Source: Cephalotus follicularis
Taxonomy: Eukaryota > Streptophyta > Magnoliopsida > Oxalidales > Cephalotaceae
Length of the DNA: 64,000 bases
NCBI GenBank assembly: GCA_001972305.1
Contig: BDDD01000078.1
Location: forward strand, 968,428-1,032,427
Direction: 5' to 3'
The stretch's first letter is position 1. Each line of letters opens with the position of its first letter. A program made the position numbers and the translations under genes. Under the pieces are notes generated by a model, which was not told the origin of the DNA, made no database searches, and saw only the letters and a list, made by a program, of their open reading frames with translations. Positions 23,462-33,249 of the stretch are shown here, piece by piece.

Positions 23462-23890
23462 AAAGACATTGATCTTCCAGTAATGACATCGACGTCCGTA
23501 CAGAAAGACATCGACTCCTTTCAAGAAGACATCGACGTCTTCAGTGCCAGATGCTACTGATCAAATGTTTTAGAGAAGACATCGATCCATACAAGCAAAA
23601 ACATCGATGTCCGTACAAAAGAAGTCGATCCCTTTCCTAAGACATCGACGTCTTTCTAGACAAATCTACAAAAGCCAGAAAAGACATCGACCCATGAAGA
23701 AGAAGTCGACGTGATGTTCAAAGAAGCAAAAACCTGGACATTTCCCAAAAATGACATCGAAGCCTTTAAAAAAACATCGACGACTTTTTAAATGGTTTGA
23801 CCCGGGAAACACGGAACGGCTAGTTGGCGAACTTTCAACGGCTAATAACAAAAAAGACATCGAAGCCTTTTGAAAGACAACGACGTATTT
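23462..23890 (+). repeat. GACATCGACGTC word array, F 3' LTR
   Basis: A dozen or more words of the GACATCGACGTC / AAGTCGATCCC type lie mostly 20-23 bp apart (for example 22, 21, 23). The array ends about 95 bp before the TATA box at 23983. The word is almost the same as in E's LTR although F is copia and E is gypsy. Confidence 0.78.
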
Positions 23891-23982
23891 ATACCAGCAG
23901 AGACCAAAAACAAGGATGCATCAACATATTATTATATCCAATATGCCCAAGACTTTTGCAAAGGCTATAATCTGAATGAGGC

Positions 23983-23990
23983 TATAAATA
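23983..23990 (+). promoter_or_regulatory. TATA box of F 3' LTR
   Basis: TATAAATA followed by GAGGCC. The leader with Met-codon-poor sequence follows about 30 bp downstream. Confidence 0.65.
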
Positions 23991-24175
23991 GAGGCCAAGA
24001 AACAAAAACAATATCATTAGAGAGAAGAACTTTGATCATCTAACATTCAAGCTCAAACTTGCACATCTACATCAAGCTTTTGTTTACACTTTTATATCCA
24101 ACCTTTGAGAGGTTACTTGTAAACACAAAATTATCTTTACAATTCATTCATTGTAAAAGAGGGGAGTGAACCCTT

Positions 24176-24306
24176 GTAAGGTGTTTGTTTGATTTGCACC
24201 CGGAACCCAAAATCAAGTGTAAGGTGTTTGTTTGATTTGCACCCGGAACCCAAAATCAAGTGTAAGGTGGTTTCTTTGATTTGCACCCGTAAGCTGAAAA
24301 TCAAAG
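24176..24306 (+). repeat. 43 bp tandem repeat in F LTR
   Basis: Three head-to-tail units begin at 24176, 24219 and 24262 (GTAAGGTGTTTGTTTGATTT...). The first two are identical or nearly so, and the third is more diverged. Related units are in the left LTR. Confidence 0.85.
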
Positions 24307-24529
24307 GTTGCTAGTGGTAACTAGTGGAATCTCAAGGGGTTCTTGAGAAAGTGGACGTAGGCACGGATTTGCCGAACCACTATAAATTTGTTTACACACG
24401 CCTATCCCTTATCTCCTTACTATTGCATTGATTGTTTTCTCGTGTGCTTGTTCATAGTTTAATTTGTTAATTCCGCAAACAAATTAAATTGTTCTTTAAG
24501 GTTGCCATATACATAGTTTTTATTTTTCA

Positions 24530-24534
24530 GATAT
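24530..24534. repeat. Target-site duplication of F, right copy
   Basis: GATAT matches 20390-20394. E's 3' LTR resumes directly after it. Confidence 0.88.
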
Positions 24535-24890
24535 GATATTGAGCACGCAAGGAGACTTAAGGAGAAGACTGAGTTATTTCTCTTATTTTATGTACTGGAT
24601 TAATGAACATTGGTTATGTTAATTGGATTATTGTAACGTGGTTTACTTCATCCTGTACTATTTTATCATGCTCTGTTATGGGCGATCGACTATGTTGTTG
24701 AGTTTTATACAAACTTGTTGGGTATCACGTAGTATGGGATGCGTAATACATATTTAAATTCATCTTATTTCATGTTATTGCTTCCGCTATTGAAGGTTTT
24801 GTTTATACGTTTTATCGCATAAGCTGAATTATGTTGTGTTGATTGCCTTGCCGCTTTAATGTTGTCCTCTTGGAAAAACGGGGTGTGACA

Positions 24891-24895
24891 TGATA
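24891..24895. repeat. Target-site duplication of E, right copy
   Basis: TGATA pairs with CGATA at 10247-10251. Confidence 0.6.
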
Positions 24896-26490
24896 GTCTC
24901 AATGCGATCATAGATTCATAGTTATCGCAGCAATACTAGGGGTGACATTCATCAAAGCCCTAGGCTGTGATCGGAGCCAAGTATGACAAGGGAAACATGA
25001 CACATATGCCGATGACTTGGTAAAGCAACTGGCTATTCGGACCATGATAGATAGACGTGGTAATACACAGATCCGAGAGGTGACTGGTGCTCACACCGGG
25101 GCTGTTTTGATAGTTGGTGACTATTAGAATGGCCGTAGCAGAATTCAAGATGTTCTGGAAATTTATCTTCATACCGGAGAACGACAAGCTTTCGGGTCGT
25201 GCCTGACTTTGAACAGGTTGATATGTGGTGGGACACATGTCATTTAGTGAAAGGGCAACATTAGGGAAGATGTTGCTTTGCTAGTGAGTATTTCATTTGC
25301 TGGATATAAGTTCACGTAATGCCACTATGAAATATTCCAAGTAGAGGGTTTGAAAATAGAAGAGAATGTCTTATCTTTGCCTTAGGCGTCCACTCCATGG
25401 AGAACATGCATCGACGCCATGTCTAGTTGAGTCGTTGGGCGTTATCGTCATGAAGAGCATACGTTGACATTGTGAACACCAGTGACTTAGCGTCGATGCT
25501 AAGACAGGAAGAGACTATGCATTTGTTTCATCTTATCATTGTTTTCGACGCCAAGATAGGATGAGACGCATGCGGTTGACGACAAGAGGGCTGACACATG
25601 GCATCTCACCTGACTTGAGAGTAGTTGGTGTGACTTTTGCGATAAAGTGAAGAGAGAATTCAAAATCTATAAATAGCTAAAGACAGGAGGTCAAAGCTTA
25701 CACAACGCACTTCACCTTTTTTCTCTTTCTCTCTCTTCTTCCCTACCCTCTCTCTTCTTTTTGCTGCTAGCGTACACGTCGACGCCATACACCTAGGTGT
25801 TGACGCCCAAATCGCCTAGTTTGATTTGCAGCCTTTTTCAACCCTCCTTTCACCCCTCAAAGTTCATGATAGGTGGAGATAACTTGTACACTACATCTTA
25901 TCTTTACCTACAGTGATTTAGTGTAAGTTAAACACTTGGCTTGCATCCTTGATCTTCCTTATCTGTGGCTTAAGGAGGAGCTTGGAGTTCTTTGATTCAA
26001 AGGGTAGAGGGAGCTTAACTTGAAGAAAGGAGTCTTCACCATTGGTAAGAATCTCTTCTCTTCTTGTTCCTGTGGCCATGGCAGCAAGTTGTAGCTTGGG
26101 TTAGAGAACCCTAGCCGAACCCCCTTGCCCATATGGTGGTTTCCTTGCCATCCCTTAGGGTTAAGGATTTTTGGGTTCAGGTTGTTTGGACATTTGGCTA
26201 GGGTTTGTGTGTTTCCTTGTGAGCCATTATTGGAGTCCATTTCTAGGGTTTACTACAACCCTATTGTTCCAATCCGTTTTACCCTATGCTTGGTTTTCGT
26301 TTCAGTTTGATTGGTTGTTCTATTAGGGTTCCTTGGCACTCATTGGGACAATTCACACTTAGATTAGGGCATCCCAATTCCTGGGGATTAATCAATTGGA
26401 TGAAATTTAATATAAAATGCCCTAAACCCTAATGTCTGAATGGTTTGCATTTCTTCCCCTGCGCTTCAGCCCATTCCCAACAGACCATCC
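24896..26490 (+). other. Locus L, right half: LTR-like promoter and leader
   Basis: No protein domain is recognisable. The plus strand nevertheless shows the same order as the gypsy LTRs here: a word array (about 25385-25600: GCATCGACGCC, GCGTCGATGCT, TTCGACGCC), a TATA box at 25668-25675, a CT-rich leader (25720-25765), further GTCGACGCC words near 25780, and a splice-donor-like G|GTAAGA at 26044/26045. It is therefore probably part of an older gypsy LTR into which E inserted. Similarity to copia C's integrase begins near 26490. Confidence 0.5.
25668..25675 (+). promoter_or_regulatory. TATA box in locus L
   Basis: TATAAATA within AATCTATAAATAGCT, about 70 bp downstream of the end of a GTCGAC-type word cluster and followed by a CT-rich leader. 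Confidence 0.6.
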
Positions 26491-27158
26491 CAAACTTTCA
26501 AATGTTTTAGGCTGGGTGTCCTCCTTGTCCATAACTAGTATGGAGTGCAGGGAACGGATTTTGAAGGAATCTGGTTGAGGACATATGCAGTTGTTTCCAG
26601 CTCATGACCCCAAAAAGAAGAAACGAGATCTGCAAAAGACATCATGGACCGAACCATAGTCATCAAGGTCCAATTCCTCCGTTCGGACACACCATCATGT
26701 TGTGGTGTTCCTGGAGGTGTCCATTGTGAGAGAATCTCATTATCTCTAAAATAATCCAGGAATTCAGCAGACAGGTATTCGCCCCCTCAGTCTGACCGAA
26801 GTGTATTAATGGGCTTACATGTTTGCTTCTCTACTTCGTGTCTAAATTTCTTGAACCTCTCAAAGGAATCTGATTTGTGTCTCATATAAAACACATACCC
26901 ACACCGTGAAAAATCATTGGTAAAAGTAATGAAGTAAGGATATCCTCCTCGCCCACTGACCGACATTGGCCCACAGATGTCAGTGTGGATTAAACCCAGT
27001 ATATCCCCCGCCCTCTCTCCTTAACTGGAGAAGGGAGATTTGGTCATTTTTTCAATCAGGCAAGATTGACATGTTGAAAAAGACTCTAAGTCTTGGATGT
27101 CCAAACGACCATCCTTAACCAACTTTGACATCCTTTCCTCACTAGGATTACCTAATAT
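26490..27158 (-). pseudogene. Copia C integrase part
   Basis: Minus-strand sequence aligned with element J's integrase (59593-60333) across the core region. Only weak open frames remain, so this is a fossil. Confidence 0.75.
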
Positions 27159-28271
27159 TCAATGCCAAGTATAGGATTGATTAATTTCCTTATTCTCTCT
27201 CTGTCTTTTAGTTCCTTGCTTCATTGACAATGCCATATTGTGATCAATATTTAAAATATGAATCCCATTATCAATATGTCTAGCACATATGAAATTTTTG
27301 TCCCTAGACAAAAGAGAACAACCACAAACATTAAAATTAAGCTCCCAGCCCAATTTATACAAGTATAAAACACTAACAATGTTCCGAATTAAGTTCTTAA
27401 TAAAATAAAAGGGATTCAAACTGATTACAAAACCACTTGGAAAACGTAAATCATAAACACCTATAACTCTAATGATGATCCTTGATCCATCACCTAGTCG
27501 CAGGTCCACTGCTTCTTCAGCTCTAAGCTGCCTTGCGTTTCTTAGACCCTGCCAAGAATTGCAAATATTAGTACCACAACCAGTGTCTAACACCCAAGTA
27601 GAACTAATATTAGAAGCTACATGGAGCTCAATCATGTAGGTACCTGAATCAGAGGCATCAGAAGTGGAAGCTAGGAACTCCTTGAAATCCCTTTTCAAAT
27701 GGCCTGGCTTCTCACAGAAGAAGCAAGCCCCCTTCCATTTAAGCCATTGGATCCTACTCTTACCAGCACCCCCTTGACCAAGCGGTCTCTCCATTAAGGT
27801 CTTACCTTTGGAACTTGATCCCTCAAATCTACCCCTCTCAGAGGTTATTCCATAAAAGGGGAGAGGCCTTACAGACGAGTTTAACCCTTCAAGGTCAAAA
27901 TCTACCTCACTAGTCATAGACTATGTGCCATACAACTCCTTGTGTTGCATAAGTATGGCACGCAAGGTCTATAAATGGTCACATTGCCTTTTCTATTCTG
28001 GCATCATGCCTTCAATTTCTAGGTAACATGCTCGGTCATTGTCAAACCACCACTTGGCCACTAAAGCCTTGTGGTCCTCAAACAGGTTGGTACCTTGTAC
28101 CAGGGGTTCCTCAATCACAACATGAGAAGTATTTAGGCTTCTTAAAATAAGGACCAGATTTTGCTGCCAATCGAGGAAATTTGGCCTAGCCAACTTGTTA
28201 GTCTCAAGGACTCTAGCAATAGCGGCGCTGACAGACATGTTTGCAAAGTATATACATCCTAAAGGAAACAA
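27159..28271 (-). pseudogene. Copia C gag and protease
   Basis: The gag start resembles MSVSAAIARVLETNKLARPN with FLDWQQNLVLILRSL, matching J's gag (ETNKLEGPNFPDWHRNLKIIL). A zinc-knuckle-like CFFCEKPGHLKRD lies near 27700. The aspartic protease motif WVLDTGCGTNICN is near 27570, followed by a GDGSRI flap-like stretch. An acceptor-like TGTTTCCTTTAG lies upstream of the ATG on the minus strand. It is a fossil with several breaks. Confidence 0.82.
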
Positions 28272-29876
28272 TAGAGGTTATTAGCAAATATTCCATTTTT
28301 CATGTTACTACCATAACACTTGGTCTTTAGTGCTTATGGTACCTCCCACTATTCTAATCATATCCCACACCTCCATGTGGAATTCGGGAGATCCAATCTC
28401 CTAATGGGGATTGGAATCCAACTTACCATATTATGGCCTCAGCATTAGCATGACAAACCATAATATCCAATCTGGGTAGGCTCGCTTGACAATTTACATA
28501 GCTCGGGATCCAATCCCCCATGCTTGTGTAAGATCCAATAATAGATTCAGACTACCAGCTCAATATGATCTCAGCCTTAGCATGACAAACCATTAGAGCC
28601 AGCATAAGTCAATTCCCACAATCCTCAAAGAAATATGCACGTTTTGACACCCACATGTTTGCGTGTCCAAGTGCCAAATCATTTCTATTCCTTGCAGTGC
28701 TGAACACTGACATTGACATGGCATCTTGCAAATTGTAGACCTCAGCTTTAGCATGAGCACCCACAATCTGCCCATTACACTCAACGAGAACTATGGAAGG
28801 CCACGTCGGGTCACTCCTAGTATCACTGGAATTTATGACTTATTATTTAAAACTTGGAGGGATTTTAGGTCTCACATTTTAATTATCCAATCCATTAATT
28901 AATTCATTGGTTTCATTCAGCCAAATCCAATTAATTACCGGTTACATGCATTGACGTGTTAGGACCATACATCTAATGCACCCTATGGTCCAACATAAAA
29001 TAAAACGGTTAGGCTAGGGACAATTCTATAGTGATTCACATGAGCCAATGTGATCCTTGGGTCTCCTAGGTGAACTATTTAATTATACTTTATTACATAG
29101 TCTACCATGCATTCATGGCCTTCATTTGGTATTGCAACTTCCTTGATCTTCTTCTCCATCCTTCATCTGATTCTCCTCCTTTGCTTACAAACTTTTAATA
29201 AAATTACATTTAATTTTAAAAGATAAAACAAATATAGGGAGAAGAGAATCATGTCCTAGAGAGGAATTAAAGAGAGGGAATTTATGGTGCACGCATACAA
29301 CCTTATTACAAACCAAATAAAATTAATAAAGCAAATTAAACATCCACAAAAGAAACCGAAAACTAGGTCAAGTCCCATAGCCTACCATCATGCATAACAC
29401 ATTCCAAAAATATATCTAATATAAATTTTGAATAAGCACATAACATTTTAATTTTCCATGGCTAATCGAATAAAATGTGGCATAATATGGTATAACTCCC
29501 ACTAGATTAATTAAAATCTAGCATCCACAGGGATTACACACCAACAGTCCAATCTTGAATTTGTCCCGTCAAAAGCGTCGATGCTTTACCATAAGCATCG
29601 GCGGTAATACGCATCGACGGTTTGCGTAACCATCCGTGCTTTAAACAAAGCGTCGTTGTTTTAGAACCTTAAGCGTCGATGCTTTTACCAAACCGTCATT
29701 GTTTAATGTAATCGCCAGTGCTTAACTTCAATTCATCAGCACTTAACGTCTAATTGTTGACGTTGTACTTGAAATCGTTGACGGTTAGACAGTATAGAAT
29801 GATAAACAGCCACCAATATAATCCAAAATAGCCATGAAAAACCAAAAAAACAAAGTGTAACTAGGGTTGATTAGTT
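28272..29876 (-). other. Leader of copia C with word array
   Basis: Noncoding leader between primer site and gag. It aligns with J's leader (for example 28310-28390 with 61860-61930). A GTCGAC-type word array occupies 29568-29785 (AAGCGTCGATGC, AAGCATCGGCGG, ACGCATCGACGG), with gaps of about 16-22 bp. No gene is seen. Confidence 0.7.
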
Positions 29877-29891
29877 GGCTCTGATACAAAT
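29877..29891 (-). other. Primer-binding site of copia C
   Basis: The minus strand reads AATTTGTATCAGAGCC directly after the LTR end at 29892; it resembles the initiator-Met tRNA complement. Confidence 0.8.
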
Positions 29892-32002
29892 TGAAAGAAA
29901 AATACTTGATTTATGGCCATTTTAGGTGTTAGGTGTAGAGGCTGTTCAACTATAATTTTTATTAAAGTGGCTCCAATACTATGAACATCCTATAATCCAA
30001 CTCCGTAAATGATCATAACCATCCTAGTATCTCCAATAAACAGTCCAATCAAACATAACATGCATATATAGAAAGATAGAGATTATACCTAGCAACCAAC
30101 TCCTTCCTTTAAGAATCCGTTCTGAGACTTCAAGCTTTAACTCAGGAACATATAGTAGCAAAACAACCAATCCAAGTCCTATATGTCTAATCCTAATCTA
30201 GGATCAATATAGAAGAAGTAGTGCTCAATGAAAGGCAATACACCATCTAAACAAATCAGGTAGTGGTGCTTAGGATTTAGGTATGAAGCTTTCTCTCTTT
30301 TCTCCCTTGTTCCATAAGAACAAAAACAGAATGGTCTCTCTCTGCAAAACGTCTTGCTGCTGCAAAGTGTTTCCCACTGCGAAAACAATCAAAAGACCAG
30401 TTTCAAAGCCTTTGCAGAAAATGTGTTCAGTGTTCTCCAAGAACTCAATCAATATGAAACACGTTCTCTCTATTTAATCACCCAGTGTCATGATCCACTA
30501 AAAACGGATCACCATAAAGCAGTCAATGAAGAAAACTTATTACCAGGATTTTATTCTTTGAATACAAACCAGTTTCCTTTTATTGCACCATGACAAACGG
30601 CTTATCCTTTTGGTGTTGGATGACTCACGCATTGTCCAACAATGAAGTTGCGTGTTCATGCAAGGAAGAAAATGTGTTTTGTTGTCTTCCAATAGCCAAC
30701 CAATGAGAGGAGAGATTGACAGATAAGAGATAATAATCCAATTAACACATAATACCATAATCATACTATTGTGTTATGTCAACTAATCAGTAACGTAACA
30801 TCACTAATACACCACAATATAACATGTGCCATCACACATTATAAAACTATACGATATATGTATCCAATACATATACTCATGAGGTGGGACCCGAAAATCC
30901 AGAATAAAATCGATAACGATGGCATGTTACTAACACGCCTTGCTCTTAAGTAAACTTACCATAAATAGTCCTTCACTATTTTAAGACCCTGAACCTATGA
31001 CCATCATATTCCACGTGTGTAAATTAATTCCTTAATTAATTTCCAAAAATTTAGCCTATTTCGGATACATCCGATACTTTATCCTGGCGACAGTTACAGT
31101 GTACTATAATTCCTTGTCATCGTCGGCTCCGATCACGGCCTAAGGTAAGGATATGTGTCAACCCTACATTTTTTGGTATCTATCAATTTGTAATTACTAT
31201 CATGACTATCAACAAGCCTTTCCAGAAACCCTAGGTTCTAGCTCGTCATAACCTGACCAGGTATTTCAAAGTCCACAATGAATACAGATACTATAGAGTC
31301 AATCACCATCAGATCAGGTGTGACGATTCCTTGTTGCGAACTAACTTACATTCACATAAATCCTGTAAGACCCAAAAGCTACCTATTTGCCACCCCCATG
31401 AAAGAACTGGGTAGGGTAGAAATCAAAGTCAGACAATCTCTATGCAATGTAGAGTAGCTGCTCAGGCTAAGGATCAGACAAGTCCAACAAGAACTTGCTA
31501 AACTCGTAGAGCCTATACACTATTGCCTCAAATGGGAAACTCTACTGAAACGGGATATGTGACCATCCAAATAGAATTCCCATGGTAGGTCAAGTTCAGT
31601 GTACATGCTCCCAACACGTATCCTGCATTAGCTTTAGGGTTTAACTCAAGTGGCAATGAGATACTCTACCCTTCCATTCACGATAGCAAGCATAATACGA
31701 CAAGTCTATCCGGTTCACTAATGTCCAAAATAACTGATCCTCTGACTTGGAACAATTTAGTTACAGGGAATAAGGAAGTCTCTATCATAGCCCTTGGCTT
31801 GACAACCAACCCTTTGATGTGATAGGGCACCATATATGTAAGCAGTAACTTGCTTCAATTATGTGATAAAACATATATAGAGAACACCATTAAAATATAA
31901 TTTGCACAATGTAACATGGATAGAATAAGACTGTATATAATATGAGCAGAGTCAAGTACATCCATCCACCTAGTGGCTTGATGGGTCACACTCTCTCTAA
32001 CA
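29892..32002 (-). repeat. LTR of copia C
   Basis: This 2111 bp LTR runs TGTTAGAGAGAGTGTGACCC (from 32002) to TTCTTTCA (29892). A minus-strand TATA-like TGATTAAATA is at 30471-30480. It matches A's LTR (1-859) over 31100-32002. Confidence 0.85.
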
Positions 32003-33199
32003 CCCTCCCCGGGAGCAAGCAACGAATGCATTTATCTGGTTCACTAATGCCCACAAAGTGAACCTATGACTTGGAACTAATTTGACATTAGGAATAAGGT
32101 AGCCAATCCCACTACCTCTATGTTGGCATCCAACCTTATCTCAGGGCATCACTAGCATAAGTAGATTAATTTAGACTACTTCTATTAAGTGATAAAACAC
32201 AATTGATATTACATATCTTAATATAATCAAAATAGCACGTGTCATATATATGGAAAAAGACTGTTTATATACATAGACAGGTCCGATACATAAGCCCATC
32301 CAATGGCTTATCGGATCACCCTATCTAACAGTCTCCGACTTGATCATCAAGCCATGCACTCCTATAGCCTAAGCCCATCGTCCCACGATGATGCTCCAAA
32401 GCTTCGGTTCGCATTGCCTTGGTCAGTGGATCTGTTGTGTTCTCCTCAGAGGAGACTCTCTCAAGCTAAATGTCTCCCCTACCAATGATCTCTCCGATAA
32501 GATGATAGCGCCGCTTGATGTGTTTGGATCATTGGTGAGATCGTAGTTCCGTGGCCTGTTCTACAGCCCCAACATTTTCACAGTATTTTACAACCGGACT
32601 ACTGATGTTAGGAACAACTCTGAGTTCAATAATGAACTTGTGCATCCATACAACCTCCGTGGTGTCATCCGAGGATGCTATATATTCAGCTTCTATAATG
32701 GAGTCCGTTATAGTCTCCTACTTTGAGCCGGGCCATCTCACATCTCCTGCATTAAGCATAATCACATATCCAGAGATTGACGTGTGATCACCAAGATCAC
32801 TATAAAAACTAGAGTCTGTATAGGCCTTAAATTTCAACTCACAATCTTTTCCATATGTCAAGAAGAATTAATGAGTCCTTCTAAGGTATTTCCGGATTCC
32901 CTTGACCACTTCCCAGTGTTTCTCACCTGGATCGGACTAAAATCGGCTTGCCATACCCAGGGCATGCGCAACATTAGACATAGTACATAATACGGTATAC
33001 ATGATCTACCCTACTACTGAAGCATAAGGCATCTGACTCATGCGTGTTCTCTCTTCAGATGTCTGTGGAGACATCTTCTGAGAAAGTAGAATTCCTTCAC
33101 CTATTGGCAATAGGCCTCTCTTGGAATTCTCCATGCTAAACCTTTTCAGTACCTTACTGATGTACTGGCTTTGGGAAAGCCTAAGGAACCTATTGGATC
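32003..33199 (-). mobile_element. Copia D/J, 3' part (LTR remnant, RNase H, RT end)
   Basis: Part of a 3' LTR (32003-32330, starting TGTTAGATAGGGTGATCCG on the minus strand) is followed by a purine tract and then RNase H and reverse-transcriptase sequence up to 33199. It aligns with A's RNase H at 7700-8300. It stops in the RT-RNase H stretch where gypsy I begins (33200). Element J (58706 onward) starts at nearly the matching place in RT in the same orientation. D and J are therefore probably one element split by the gypsy nest. It is a fossil. Confidence 0.75.
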
Positions 33200-33249
33200 T
33201 GTAAAGCCCCCGAATCTAAGTTCACATTAAGCTAATCTCGAGGAATCGG
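33200..33249 (-). repeat. Outer end of I's 3' LTR (left of G)
   Basis: TGTAAAGCCCCCGAATCTAAG matches the left end of the middle I LTR at 53668 and runs on to AATCGG, where G is inserted. The LTR continues at 46337. Confidence 0.85.
33245..33249. repeat. Target-site duplication of G, left copy
   Basis: ATCGG lies directly before G's TGTAATAACC and recurs at 46337-46341, directly after G's GTGTGACA. The uninterrupted site is seen in the middle I LTR (AGAATCGGTGCG near 53730). Confidence 0.88.

Larger units (their letters stand above)
20395..24529 (+). mobile_element. Element F: gag-only SIRE-type copia retrotransposon
   Basis: F has LTRs 20395-21040 and 23316-24529, a Met-tRNA primer site at 21043, one open gag gene (21096-22760), then a noncoding tail with repeated GGGGGAG runs and a polypurine tract. 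No protease, integrase or reverse transcriptase is present in the 2.3 kb between the LTRs. TG/CA ends and a perfect GATAT duplication mark a real insertion event. The gag belongs to the SIRE/Maximus lineage and is related to B's gag. Movement would have needed enzymes from a full relative. The two LTRs differ in length (646 and 1214 bp). Confidence 0.88.
23316..24529 (+). repeat. 3' LTR of F
   Basis: This 1214 bp LTR runs TGTTGAGTC to TATTTTTCA. It contains a word array (23462-23890), a TATA box (23983-23990) and three 43 bp tandem units (24176-24306). Its first 60 bp contain a doubled motif (see findings). Confidence 0.9.
10252..24890 (+). mobile_element. Gypsy element E with nested solo LTR and F
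   Basis: A plus-strand Ty3/gypsy retrotransposon. It has a 5' LTR 10252-12919, a Met-tRNA primer site at 12923, gag about 13030-14650 (interrupted by a solo LTR), pol about 14690-18020, a polypurine tract at 18051, and a 3' LTR 18066-24890 that is itself opened by F (20395-24529). The pol end carries a chromodomain-like segment (IPMVKVQW and DIRERYPYLF), suggesting a chromovirus such as the Tekay/Del group. By eye the LTRs differ at about 6-7% over 195 bp. All parts are present, but it is a fossil with several breaks. Confidence 0.92.
18066..24890 (+). repeat. 3' LTR of gypsy E, opened by F
   Basis: It starts TGTAACACCCGG and ends GGGTGTGACA at 24890. It matches the 5' LTR along 18066-20394 and again 24535-24890; the 20395-24529 stretch between is element F. 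It carries the same word clusters, splice-donor-like site (18900/18901), hairpins and shared block (20336-20369) as the 5' LTR. Confidence 0.9.
26490..32002 (-). mobile_element. Copia element C (5' half)
   Basis: A minus-strand copia fossil reading right to left: 5' LTR (29892-32002), primer site (29877-29891), a 1.6 kb leader (28272-29876), gag (about 27690-28271), protease (about 27159-27620) and part of integrase (about 26490-27158). It is the same family as A, judged by the LTR, and a relative of J, judged by gag and leader. It is incomplete and has several breaks. Its LTR outer end abuts an LTR remnant of D. Confidence 0.85.

Noticed and set aside
24960-25238. Overlapping minus-strand frames in locus L
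   Set aside because: No recognisable motif and no close copy in the window to test conservation; not supported as a gene.
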